In this document: one piece after another, positions 56,016 through 64,000 of the stretch | How the letters are laid out: each line of letters starts with the position of its first letter | How positions within the stretch are numbered: position 1 is the stretch's first letter | DNA from: Peribacillus butanolivorans | GTDB lineage: Bacteria > Bacillota > Bacilli > Bacillales > DSM-1321 | Direction of reading: 5' to 3' | Assembly (NCBI RefSeq): GCF_001273755.1 | Contig: NZ_LGYA01000001.1 | Location: 2,143,583-2,207,582 of the forward strand | Length of the DNA: 64,000 bases | The notes under the pieces: generated by a model | The model's database searches: none | Told to the model about the DNA's origin: nothing | Seen by the model: only the letters and a program-made list of their open reading frames with translations | Made by a program: the position numbers and the translations under genes

Positions 56016-56388
56016 ATGAAGACTGTGGCTTATATCCGTGTAAACTCAAAACAAAGCAAGACAACAGAAGTCATTGAAAGAAGCAAGTTGCACAGAGTTT
56101 TATATTAAAAGCTAAGTGGTGCTACAATGGAACGTCCAGAGTTACAAAGAATGCTAGAAGAACTTGAAGAAGGTGATATGGTAATTATCCATGAAATAAG
56201 CCGTCTATCACGTTCAACTAAAGACTTATTAGCTATCGTTGGAACGATTCAAAGCAAAGGTGCAGTATTCAATTCTCTTACCGATAAATGGTTAGACCTC
56301 TCTGATGACAGTCCTATTAGTAAGCTACTTTTCACTATTTTTTTCAGGTCTTTCACAGTTTGAACATAAAATGATAATGCATCGTTAA
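56016..56388 (+). pseudogene. Serine resolvase, frameshifted
   Basis: The start MKTVAYIRVNSKQSK is that of a Tn3/Hin-type resolvase (catalytic Ser expected after RV; here NSK). The frame stops at 56104. The next piece has SGATMERPELQRMLEELEEG and DMVIIHEISRLSRSTKDLLA in the frame from 56109, then a one-base gain in a T run near 56343 shifts it away from SGLSQFEHKMI, which ends early at 56388. The DNA-binding tail is missing. No working enzyme is expected. Confidence 0.82.
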
Positions 56389-56448
56389 AAAGAAGGCATT
56401 AATTAGCATGAAGTAAAGGCAAATTTTATTTTGAAGGGAACATAGATA

Positions 56449-57828
56449 ATGAATTTATATTTAGGCGATTTGATGAATTTGAAGTCCTCTACAGATATTG
56501 TTGAATATATTCGTAATATATATGTGGGAGTAGAAGATATTTATATCCCAGCACTTATTAGTGAAGGAAATTATATTCGTGATTTGGAGGCTGACTTCTA
56601 TTTAAAATTAATTATAAAGCATAAAGAAATACCAATTAAAAAAACATGGTTATTAGATAATTTACAATACTCATTACCAACAGAATACAGTTTGAATGAA
56701 TTAGATAAAGAACAACTAAGTGAGCTGTTTACTCATAATTTAATTGTGTATAGAAATCATAAAAATTCTAGTGTATACCAAGTAAATCCGCTTATGACAA
56801 CAAGTGAAGCCTATCAAGAACATGGAGTAAAAAATTTAAGATATGTAGAAGCATATTTTAGTGAAGAATATTTGCAAAATAAAGGTGATTTGGTACTTGA
56901 ATATACAAAAAAAGAAAAAGATGAGTATCTAAATATATTAAAAAATTTCTTAAAAGAATTTATTATATATAAAAAAGATGAAAAATGGGGTAATTCTTAC
57001 GAGTTAATAGCTGAATTTGAATATAGAAATAAAAATCATAATGCAATACAGGATAATTATAAAAATACTAATGAAGGATATATAGAATACTCTCATTCAG
57101 AAAAACACGGATTGTATTTAAGAGGAAGTATTAAAGTGCCATTTGAGTATAGTATATCAAATAAACGTGCAATTAAAGTTATAGATTTAGGTTCCAAGCA
57201 TGTTCGAGAACATAATCCTGAAAATTATAATGGAGATACGGAAGAAGGTTTTATAGCTTTTTCTTCAGATGTAATTAATATATTAAAACAAGATTATTTC
57301 TTTTATGATATACAAATGATTGAAAAAGAAAATCCAGATAATACAGTTTTGGTAGATTATATGGAAAATAAAGTTGTGTTTTGGGAAGCGGAATATAATA
57401 AGTTATCAATTCGTTTGAAAAATAAAATTGATGATTACAATATTATTCCTAATATTGAAAAAGAAAGTATTATTAGTAAAGCAATGGCTTCAATGCAATT
57501 AGAAGCATCATGGAATTGGGACAAAGAATTAGAACCAGATAAAAAATTAGCATACCTTATAAAAAGTCAGATGTTTGAAAAAGCAGTTGATATGAATATG
57601 AACTTTTTATATCCTCAAAATATTAACCAATTAAAAGGTTTTATTTTACAAATAGAAAAACTGACTTCAATAACTTTAGAACAATTTAATGTGAATGCCA
57701 AAGAAGTTCAATTATTAATTGATATTAGAGCTGATAAGGAAATAGAATCTATGGAAAGTGAAAAAATTACAGATTTATATTTGAAATATTGCTATGCTAT
57801 CGGGCGAATTTTAGAAGGTGGAAATTAA
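56449..57828 (+). CDS. Unknown 459-residue partner of an OLD-type ATPase
   Basis: Large soluble protein, no recognised motif. The first 90 residues look helical (SPTEYSLNELDKEQLSELFT-like content without clear family), the middle is beta-rich (EYSHSEKHGLYLRGSIKVPF), and the last third is helical (AMASMQLEASWNWDKELEPD). GAAGGGAAC precedes ATG 56449. Its TAA is joined directly to the GTG of the next gene, and the ribosome site for that gene lies inside its last codons, so the two are translationally coupled and almost certainly work together. Confidence 0.7.
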   Translation: MNLYLGDLMNLKSSTDIVEYIRNIYVGVEDIYIPALISEGNYIRDLEADFYLKLIIKHKEIPIKKTWLLDNLQYSLPTEYSLNELDKEQLSELFTHNLIVYRNHKNSSVYQVNPLMTTSEAYQEHGVKNLRYVEAYFSEEYLQNKGDLVLEYTKKEKDEYLNILKNFLKEFIIYKKDEKWGNSYELIAEFEYRNKNHNAIQDNYKNTNEGYIEYSHSEKHGLYLRGSIKVPFEYSISNKRAIKVIDLGSKHVREHNPENYNGDTEEGFIAFSSDVINILKQDYFFYDIQMIEKENPDNTVLVDYMENKVVFWEAEYNKLSIRLKNKIDDYNIIPNIEKESIISKAMASMQLEASWNWDKELEPDKKLAYLIKSQMFEKAVDMNMNFLYPQNINQLKGFILQIEKLTSITLEQFNVNAKEVQLLIDIRADKEIESMESEKITDLYLKYCYAIGRILEGGN

Positions 57829-59037
57829 GTGGATATTCAATTCTTTGTAGGAGTAAATGGTGCTGGAAAATCATTTAATTTAAATAAGATATATAGTGAA
57901 AGTGAAAATTCACTTTATGTAAATGAGGAAGGGCTACCATCTTTTTCAATACGAAAACCTAGAGTGAAGATTGACTTGGAAAATAAGATGTATCATTTTA
58001 TAAAAGATTCACAGCGTGGTACTGGAGAGTATGAAGAACCTTCATCAGAACACATACAAGAAAAGTTTCTTATATTACTATATGAAGCATTAGAATTACA
58101 AAAGAAAAATGAAGTTTTCAAAAATAATAAATCAAAAGGTCAAGAAAAATTCTCCAATTTATTAACCATATTTACAGATTATAATTTCAATAATTTAGAA
58201 TATATCTGTTTAGACGAACCTGAAAATTTTTTAGATGAAGATTATATTAAATTGATTGGAAGGTTAATTTTAAATTTAGCAAAAGTTGGATTTAAAGTAA
58301 GAGTAGCAACACATAGTGTACGAATATTGACAGAGTGTCGTGCATCTATAGAACAGATTATAATTTTAAATAGAGCAGAAAAGTATAATATAGATGTTAG
58401 AGCGATTGAAGAATTAATGAGAAATGTGAGCGATGAAGTATTAAAATTTGAAAATAAGCATATGCAAGTTGATTCTAGAATGAAAACAAAACTAAAATCA
58501 TATGAATATCCAAGGTTATTTAAATCTTTAATTTCACAAACTATAGAAAATGAAGATTTTTATAAATGTTTGTTTAATAAAACCATTATCCTTGTTGAAG
58601 GAGAATCAGAAGTAGTTGCCTTAAAAGCAATAAAAAATCGTTTTGAAAGTTCAACGGAATTTTTCACACCTCATGGTAAGGTGTATATGCCGTTTTTTGC
58701 AAAACTTTTTAGTGTTTTAGGGAAAGAAGTAGTTGTAATAATCGATGTAGATACGGAAAAACAGACCATGCCTTGGGTTTTAACACAGTACTTTGAAAAT
58801 GAAAGGCACATAAATGATTTAAAGCTCATTTCTCATCAGCCTGATTTTGAAGAATATTACAATATACCTTGGAGAGAAATTGCCGAGGATATAGGTTTGA
58901 AAAACAAGATTTTGACAGGAGAATTGAAACCTCTCGTTGCTATGATTTTCTTTGATGAAATACAAAATCAGCAAGTCTTATATGATAATTTGCAAAGAGT
59001 AACAGAAAAAGATACTTCAATATTCCAATTTGTTTAA
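57829..59037 (+). CDS. Compact OLD-type ATPase with TOPRIM nuclease domain
   Basis: 402 residues. ATPase part: Walker A GVNGAGKS (8-15), Walker B YICLDEPENF (125-134) and H-loop ATHS (160-163). TOPRIM part: IILVEGESEVVAL (Glu 258) and VVVIIDVD (Asp 306 and 308), the acidic residues for metal-dependent DNA or tRNA cutting. The whole is shorter than GajA or usual OLD proteins. It is coupled to the unknown upstream gene through TAAGTG. A two-gene defence system is the natural reading; the partner is neither a GajB-type helicase nor a separate TOPRIM protein as in PARIS. Confidence 0.85.
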   Translation: MDIQFFVGVNGAGKSFNLNKIYSESENSLYVNEEGLPSFSIRKPRVKIDLENKMYHFIKDSQRGTGEYEEPSSEHIQEKFLILLYEALELQKKNEVFKNNKSKGQEKFSNLLTIFTDYNFNNLEYICLDEPENFLDEDYIKLIGRLILNLAKVGFKVRVATHSVRILTECRASIEQIIILNRAEKYNIDVRAIEELMRNVSDEVLKFENKHMQVDSRMKTKLKSYEYPRLFKSLISQTIENEDFYKCLFNKTIILVEGESEVVALKAIKNRFESSTEFFTPHGKVYMPFFAKLFSVLGKEVVVIIDVDTEKQTMPWVLTQYFENERHINDLKLISHQPDFEEYYNIPWREIAEDIGLKNKILTGELKPLVAMIFFDEIQNQQVLYDNLQRVTEKDTSIFQFV

Positions 59038-59396
59038 TAAGTATTTATATTAACAAAAAACAACAACTACTTTTATAATAAAAAATGTAAGATATTATTT
59101 GGAAGCGGGTATGTTCAACACAAAATAGCTTAAATGTTAATATATCAACTAAAATACAATTATTGAAGTGTCAATCGCTAGGACTTCTGAGGCTTCCTTA
59201 ACTAACCTGTATTGTTGACAAGCCAAACCTGCTCGTGAAATGCCAGTTAAGTTCTATTTTGAGAAAGTGACTGAAGGTTCGTTTTATAATAAAAGATTCT
59301 TTAAAAGATGATAAATATTCCATTAACTTATAACTTAGTTTGTACTGTCCTCATAACAGATTTGGGTCCTAGGCTCTAGAATCTTTAGCATTAATA

Positions 59397-59428
59397 AAAG
59401 AAGTTCCTTAATTTAGGAACTTCTTTTT
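59397..59428 (+). terminator. Terminator after the OLD-type gene pair
   Basis: AAAAGAAGTTCCT ... AGGAACTTCTTTTT, 13-bp stem with T tract. Between 59038 and 59396 no gene is visible. Confidence 0.8.
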
Positions 59429-59497
59429 GGTTTAAATGAATAGAGACCTTTATCACAAATTTTAAGACCGTATTTTTAGTTTATTTGATACAGGAGC

Positions 59498-59583
59498 GGT
59501 CACAATTTTGGTCACTAGTAAAGTCATAAATGCTTTAATGGTGCGTGTTTAGAGGTCATATCAGCGGTCACTAATGCGGTCAC
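59498..59583. repeat. Paired GGTCAC motifs: right arm sites of the integrative element
   Basis: GGTCAC at 59498 and 59510, and again at 59566 and 59578, each pair spaced by 12 bp. The same pair lies beside the integrase gene (38835, 38847). They are the probable arm-binding sites of the integrase. Confidence 0.58.
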
Positions 59584-59631
59584 TAAACCTGTTAAAATCG
59601 CCTCATTACACTATTTTTTTGTTAAAAGCCT

Positions 59632-60697
59632 TTACTCCCCAACACTTTTCCTACTAATCCGCTCCACAATCTCCATCAAATCATCCGGCTTATGAAACTC
59701 AATCGGCGACACGCCTTTATCGAATTCTATTGTATTGGATTCTATCATTAATACATATTTTCCATTAATCTTGCCTAAATGGATGCTTTCGCCAAAATCG
59801 GCTAATAGTCCTTTGATGGATGTACTGCTTCATTCGCAGTTCGGCTTCAGGTGTATGCTCGACAATCTGGGCTGTGGCTTCGACGACCTGGTGGGTTTCA
59901 AGGCGTTCCTGGATTTCCCTTTTTTCGCTTGTTTCCCAGATTTCCAGGTCCTGTTCGAATTTGTGCAATTCGTCACTGTTTTCTTCGAATTGTGCGGATA
60001 CATGTTCATGGACCATGTGGATGACCTGGTTTTTCATGATTTCTGGCATCGATTCGCCATATTCGACGAATTTCAAAAAGTCCTCGAAGTAGCGGGCATG
60101 TGAGGCCTGGTGGATTTTCAGTTCGCCTTCTTCGACCATACCTTCTTCGGGCATGTAGGGGTATTGGATGGATTTCATATTTTTAGTGGTGATTGCCATT
60201 TCAACGTGTCGAATTAGTGTTCGTTCATCTGAAATGGAAGCAACCTTCGGCTCGAAATCACATTTTAATAAGAAGACGAATGGTTCATCTAGATATTTCG
60301 TTAATTTAGCAGATGCGACTAGGAAGACTCCGCCACGCACTGCACTTGTATCTATATAAGACTGAGCGAATTGTTCATTTTCCTGCTGGAAGACTTCTTT
60401 TGTACCGGCAAAGCGGACACGGTTAAATACATTGTAATTAGGATTGGAATCAAGTGCATGGCCTTCTTCAACAATAAAAGAACCGATTTTTGTGGGTATT
60501 TGTTCAGTTTTTGGATGACGGTCTACTTTTCGTTTGGAGATTTTTATCAATTCCCCATCCAAAAAATCCTTTAAAGGACTTTCTTCGTATTCCTGGGTAT
60601 CGAGTGTTTGAAAATGTTTAAATCGTTTATCAGCCTGATCGCCTTTTCCTTCAACCTGTATTAAATAAAAAGACAGATAGGTAATCGTAAAATCCAT
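59632..60697 (-). pseudogene. DUF3900 gene carrying the element's replacement 3' end, frameshifted near its C terminus
   Basis: The 5' part (from ATG 60697) is chromosomal and intact; after the core repeat (60141-60160) the coding sequence continues into the 3' end delivered by the element. Relative to the other copy (38254-38778) five bases are missing near 59828, so the last 60 or so residues are replaced by an unrelated 20-residue tail ending at 59765. Without the loss it would end at 59632. DUF3900 proteins are Bacillus-specific and of unknown function; the loss may be tolerated or may have inactivated the gene. Confidence 0.72.
60141..60160. other. Right core attachment repeat of the integrative element
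   Basis: CCTTCTTCGGGCATGTAGGG, identical to 38759-38778. It lies within the coding sequence of DUF3900. Together the two repeats define an element of about 21.4 kb. Confidence 0.7.
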
Positions 60698-61093
60698 GAA
60701 AGTCACCATCTCCAATTAAGCATATTTCCCGTACTTTTTAAGACTTAATAAGTATAGAGATGTACATCAATTTCGTCAAACCATTAGTTCTTGAATGGCT
60801 AGAATAATTATGGTGTATTATTCCATAATAATAAGAGTAGGGAACATAAATTGGAGTCTCAATCTAAAATTTGGATATATTAGGAAATAGAATCAAATGA
60901 AGATCTAAAAGGGTAAGTAGGTATCCCAGCTCAGGATTTGTCAAATCCATTCATGTAAGATTATAAAATTTGGATATTTATTTTAACGTTCTATATGTAA
61001 ATGCGCCTAAACATTCGATAGAGAATTATGTCGAAAAATCACTAGAGATATTCAGCGAATTTTCAAAATAGAAATTCTACTATAATAAAACCA

Positions 61094-61122
61094 TTGACGT
61101 ATAAGGGTTTAATACGTATAAT
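61094..61122 (+). promoter_or_regulatory. Sigma-A-type promoter of the amino-acid permease gene
   Basis: TTGACG at 61094-61099 and TATAAT at 61117-61122, spacing 17 bp, giving a leader of about 115 bases before the ATG. I see no known riboswitch in that leader. From 60716 to 61093 nothing else is visible. Confidence 0.7.
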
Positions 61123-61243
61123 TTGAAAGTCAGATAATTCAGGAATTGTTGAATTTTGTCGAAAATTCTCTAATAAAAAAAGTAAGTGAATTCATTTATT
61201 TGTTATTTTCTGAATAGTTTTTTAAATTTGTGGAGGAGAAAAC

Positions 61244-62650
61244 ATGAGTATTTTTAGAAAGAAGTCTATTGAGGACTTATTGAAAAACGCTGGTTCCAAC
61301 AGTAAGGGGTTGAAAAGGGAACTAGGTGCTTGGGATTTAACGATGCTTGGAATTGGAGCAATAATTGGAACTGGTATTTTTGTATTAACGGGAACTGGAG
61401 CAGTTAATGCTGGTCCGGCGCTTTCGTTATCGTTCGTCATTGCCGGCCTTGCTTGTTTATTCGCAGCACTTTCATATGCTGAATTTGCATCATCCGTGCC
61501 GGTATCTGGTTCAACTTACACTTATGCGTATGCAACACTAGGTGAATTTGCTGCCTGGATTATAGGGTGGGATTTAATCCTTGAATACTTATTGGCAGTT
61601 AGTGCCGTATCGGCCGGCTGGTCTGGTTATTTCCAATCGTTTTTAGGTGGATTCGGGATTAACTTCCCGGAGAAACTCACGGCAGCACCTGGTTCAATTG
61701 AGGGTGTTACAACTTACATGAACTTGCCAGCCTTTTTAATAGTTATGGCTATTACTTTATTGATTTCTAGAGGTACGAAACAAACTACAAGGATCAACAA
61801 CATTATGGTTGTTATTAAAGTGATCGTTGTTTTGTTGTTTATCGTCTCTTCTATTTACTATGTGAAACCTGAAAACTGGCAGCCATTCATGCCATTCGGA
61901 ATCAGTGGAGTATTTTCTACAGCCGCTTTAATGTTCTTTGCATTTATCGGCTTTGATGCAGTAGCATCTGCTGCTGAGGAAACAAGAGATCCAGGAAAGA
62001 ATTTACCACGAGGAATTATCGGTTCATTGATTATTTGTGTTGTACTTTATATGATTGTTAGTTTAATTATGACAGGTGTGGTACCGTATGCACAGTTCGC
62101 AACGGCACTAGATCACCCGATTTCTTTAGTACTACAAAGCGCAGGCCAGAATTGGATTGCAGGAATTATTGACCTTGGAGCCTTTATTGGAATGACAACG
62201 GTCATCTTGGTAATGTTATATGGACAAACTCGTATCATGTTTGCGATGTCACGTGATGGATTGATGCCAAAATCTTTATCAAAACTTCATAAGAAATATA
62301 ATACGCCTTATGCGGCATCATGGATGTTTGGTATAATTGCCGCCTTACTAGGAGCCTTTGTACCACTTGGTGAATTGGCTGAATTAGTTAATATTGGAAC
62401 ATTAACAGCGTTTACGATGATTTCGGTAGCGGTAATCGTTTTACGTAAAACAAGACCAGATATGAAACGTGCATTCTATTGTCCGGCCGTACCGCTTGTG
62501 CCAGGTTTAGCCATCGTTTTTTGTGTATTCCTTATGTTACAACTAGGTAGCCATACATGGATACGCTTCTTAATTTGGATGGCTATTGGTATCGTGATTT
62601 ACTTTGTTTATTCTCGAAAACATTCCAACCTTAATCAGCAGGAAAAATAA
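61244..62650 (+). CDS. yfnA: APC-family amino-acid permease (YfnA-like)
   Basis: 468 residues with twelve hydrophobic segments. It has the cationic amino-acid transporter pattern: ELGAWDLTMLGIGAIIGTGI (about 26-45), FFAFIGFDAVASAAEETRDP (about 230-248) and the final segments near 420-460. A GGAGGAG site precedes the ATG. YfnA-like proteins move amino acids with protons across the cell membrane; the exact substrate is not readable. Confidence 0.87.
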   Translation: MSIFRKKSIEDLLKNAGSNSKGLKRELGAWDLTMLGIGAIIGTGIFVLTGTGAVNAGPALSLSFVIAGLACLFAALSYAEFASSVPVSGSTYTYAYATLGEFAAWIIGWDLILEYLLAVSAVSAGWSGYFQSFLGGFGINFPEKLTAAPGSIEGVTTYMNLPAFLIVMAITLLISRGTKQTTRINNIMVVIKVIVVLLFIVSSIYYVKPENWQPFMPFGISGVFSTAALMFFAFIGFDAVASAAEETRDPGKNLPRGIIGSLIICVVLYMIVSLIMTGVVPYAQFATALDHPISLVLQSAGQNWIAGIIDLGAFIGMTTVILVMLYGQTRIMFAMSRDGLMPKSLSKLHKKYNTPYAASWMFGIIAALLGAFVPLGELAELVNIGTLTAFTMISVAVIVLRKTRPDMKRAFYCPAVPLVPGLAIVFCVFLMLQLGSHTWIRFLIWMAIGIVIYFVYSRKHSNLNQQEK

Positions 62651-62657
62651 TAATTTT

Positions 62658-62684
62658 AAAAAACACTCATCGGAGTGTTTTTTT
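62658..62684 (+). terminator. Terminator of the permease gene
   Basis: AAAAAACACTC ATC GGAGTGTTTTTTT hairpin just after the stop codon. From 62685 to 63130 no gene is visible. Confidence 0.8.
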
Positions 62685-63131
62685 GTTTAACTCTAAATTA
62701 AAGGTGGATAAAGTCAAAGTAGTTTAAGACTAATATTCAGTGTTATGGTTGAAATAAAAGAGGCAAGTATATATTGAAGCTTGAACAACAATGATTAAGC
62801 TATTTTAAATGGAGTTGAAGTTAATCAGAAATAACAAAATGTTGGATTTTAAAAGTAAATAGGAGAGAGGTCGTCTAAAAGATGATGCAAAAAGGAGTGT
62901 AGTATTTTTACAAGAAGGCTAATACCTATTTTTTGCCAGCAAAGAATATAGATATTAAATTTTATATTTGACAAGTTTCCTCGGTAGAATATTTAATTGT
63001 AAAACATCAACACGGGTTACTAGGATAAAATTACATGGTTTTATTAATTTATACCCAATTACAGAAAAGAAGCGGTTTTACACTAACATCTTACAACAAT
63101 GAAATTTCTTTAAGAAGTTTCAAAAATTCTC

Positions 63132-63160
63132 TTGAAATAATAAAGGATAAATGTTATATT
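63132..63160 (+). promoter_or_regulatory. Promoter of the putative small RNA
   Basis: TTGAAA at 63132-63137 and TATATT at 63155-63160, spacing 17 bp. No reading frame follows; the transcript would start near 63167. Confidence 0.65.
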
Positions 63161-63166
63161 AATAAA

Positions 63167-63286
63167 GCGATGAGCTAATTTGTGTAAGTCGAAGAACATG
63201 CTTTTTAAGCTAAACGTCGGGATGTGGCCTGACGGTTCCCGCCTCAAACGCATCAAATACGCCTGCTGCGTGCAGGCGTATTTTTC
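63167..63286 (+). ncRNA. Probable small structured RNA of about 120 nt, class not recognised
   Basis: Bounded by a good promoter on the left and a strong GC-rich hairpin terminator on the right (ATACGCCTGC ... GCAGGCGTAT, then TTTTT, 63258-63286). The middle is GC-richer than the flanks and can fold, for example CGGGA (from 63218) with TCCCG (to 63241), and a short CTTTTTAAG stem-like run before it. No open frame of more than a few codons with a ribosome site. It runs toward tatA on the other strand, so it is not a leader of that gene. I could not match it to a riboswitch family or to known Bacillus RNAs. Confidence 0.6.
63258..63286 (+). terminator. Terminator of the small RNA
   Basis: ATACGCCTGC TGCGT GCAGGCGTAT followed by TTTTT. 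The opposite strand has no matching T run, so it serves the plus-strand RNA. Confidence 0.85.
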
Positions 63287-63295
63287 ATTGTTTTT

Positions 63296-63502
63296 TTATT
63301 TTACCGATTCTTTTCTCGCAGCTTGAACGTCTTCTTTAAATTCCTCTTGAATTTCATCTGTTATTCCCTTTGTTGCATCCTTAAACTCTCGAAGCGATGT
63401 ACCTACAGCGCGTCCGATTTGAGGAAGTTTTTTCGGCCCAAAGACAATTAATGCTAAAAGAAAGATTAGAATTAAACCAGGAAAACCAATGTTTGAAAGC
63501 AT
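63296..63502 (-). CDS. tatA: Twin-arginine translocase subunit TatA
   Basis: 68 residues. One N-terminal membrane helix ([18 protein letters not shown]), the PKKLP hinge, an amphipathic helix ([20 protein letters not shown]) and a charged tail, the standard TatA layout. It forms the pore-like part of the Tat export system. TAGGAGTGA lies before the start on the minus strand. No tatC gene is seen in the window. From 63503 to 64000 no other gene is visible. Confidence 0.9.
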   Translation of the reverse strand: MLSNIGFPGLILIFLLALIVFGPKKLPQIGRAVGTSLREFKDATKGITDEIQEEFKEDVQAARKESVK

Positions 63503-64000
63503 AGCTAGTCACTCCTATCAAATCTGATATCTAATATTATAGACCCCTGACGAGCATTTGCAAATGTAAATTACTATTAATTGTAAGAGTCTGTATCTAA
63601 ATAGGGGAAAATAGTACCTTAAAAACCTTTAGATTCTACCTCCTATATCTTATAAATCATATAAAATTCTATAGATCTTTCTTCATTATAATGTTTGTTA
63701 CATAACATATTATACTTTTTTGAAAAAATTAATGTCTTTACATAGTTAGTCTTTAATGGAAGAATTACAGAACCCACTATTAGAGTCTCATTTCAATCAA
63801 TAACTAACGAAATACAAAAAAAAATTTGTTACTTGGGAATTATTAGTCTTGCAAGAGAGAATGAATTTATGTATTATAACTATACAAGCTGCGTTGTTCG
63901 TAATGATAATTAAGTTTTAACCTTTAAGCTGTAATAGGGAGTTTTACATCGAAACAGGAATGTTATGCCTCGTCACTGACTTGGACAACAGGATTGGCAA

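Noticed and set aside
38779..60140. Interpretation of the element as a complete prophage or conjugative element
   Set aside because: No capsid, tail, terminase, relaxase or type IV secretion genes are present; only an integrase and cargo are seen.
61123..61243. T-box or lysine riboswitch in the leader of the permease gene
   Set aside because: The leader is only about 115 bases, lacks the T-box TGG..AGGGTGG-type motif and lysine-riboswitch core segments.
63167..63286. Riboswitch for tatA or for the permease gene
   Set aside because: The RNA is transcribed convergent to tatA and lies about 500 bp downstream of the permease gene, so it cannot be a leader of either.

Overview
The window looks like chromosome of a Bacillaceae species, most like a Peribacillus/Bacillus simplex-type organism. 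This rests on strong Shine-Dalgarno sites, low-to-medium GC, a yngJIHGFE-type leucine-degradation operon in B. subtilis gene order, cytochrome bd-like ythAB genes, LXG/YwqH/YwqI toxin genes and a DUF3900 gene. The assignment is inference from gene content, not a database match.

Region 1 (1-19.4 kb) is ordinary core metabolism with two insertion sequences. It starts with a bd-type quinol oxidase pair and a secreted protein. An IS1182-family element follows, inserted at the hairpin of an intrinsic terminator. A TetR regulator with no normal start codon precedes a seven-gene leucine/isovalerate degradation operon (acyl-CoA dehydrogenase, acyl-CoA ligase, biotin carboxylase, biotin carrier, HMG-CoA lyase, enoyl-CoA hydratase, carboxyltransferase) with a TetR-type palindrome at its head. 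An IS3/IS150 element lies in the loop of the terminator that closes this operon. Next is an NAD salvage operon: NrtR-like Nudix regulator, nicotinamidase, nicotinate phosphoribosyltransferase and NAD synthetase.

Region 2 (19.4-38.8 kb) is AT-rich accessory DNA with many decayed genes. It holds relics of an acetyl-CoA synthetase-like gene and a chemotaxis receptor, a decayed LXG polymorphic-toxin operon fused to a relic of a class B1-like metallo-beta-lactamase, an M15 peptidoglycan peptidase, a helveticin-like secreted protein cut from its signal peptide by a frameshift, a frameshifted Ig-repeat surface protein, several small phage-like genes, a decayed tRNA-Arg, and HNH nucleases of the modification-dependent type. 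It ends in a 3' fragment of a DUF3900 gene.

Region 3 (38.8-60.2 kb) is an integrative element of about 21 kb inserted inside the DUF3900 gene. A tyrosine integrase sits at its left end, 20-bp core repeats lie at both ends, and the right end carries a replacement 3' end of the target gene. Paired GGTCAC motifs 12 bp apart occur at both ends. Similar GATCAC pairs beyond the left end suggest an older related element had already used the same site. The cargo looks like a defence island: an orphan HsdR-N-type nuclease, a RES-domain protein with Cys-pair motifs, a large GIY-YIG protein, an MrcB_N-HNH nuclease, several unknown proteins, and a tightly coupled two-gene unit of an unknown 459-residue protein plus a compact OLD-type ATPase-TOPRIM protein. 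The element also holds three copies of an unexplained ~78-bp intergenic repeat and two directly repeated resolvase (res-like) sites, only one of which has a resolvase gene beside it, and that gene is dead.

Region 4 (60.2-64 kb) returns to core genes: the 5' part of DUF3900, an APC-family amino-acid permease, a probable small RNA with its own promoter and terminator, and tatA.
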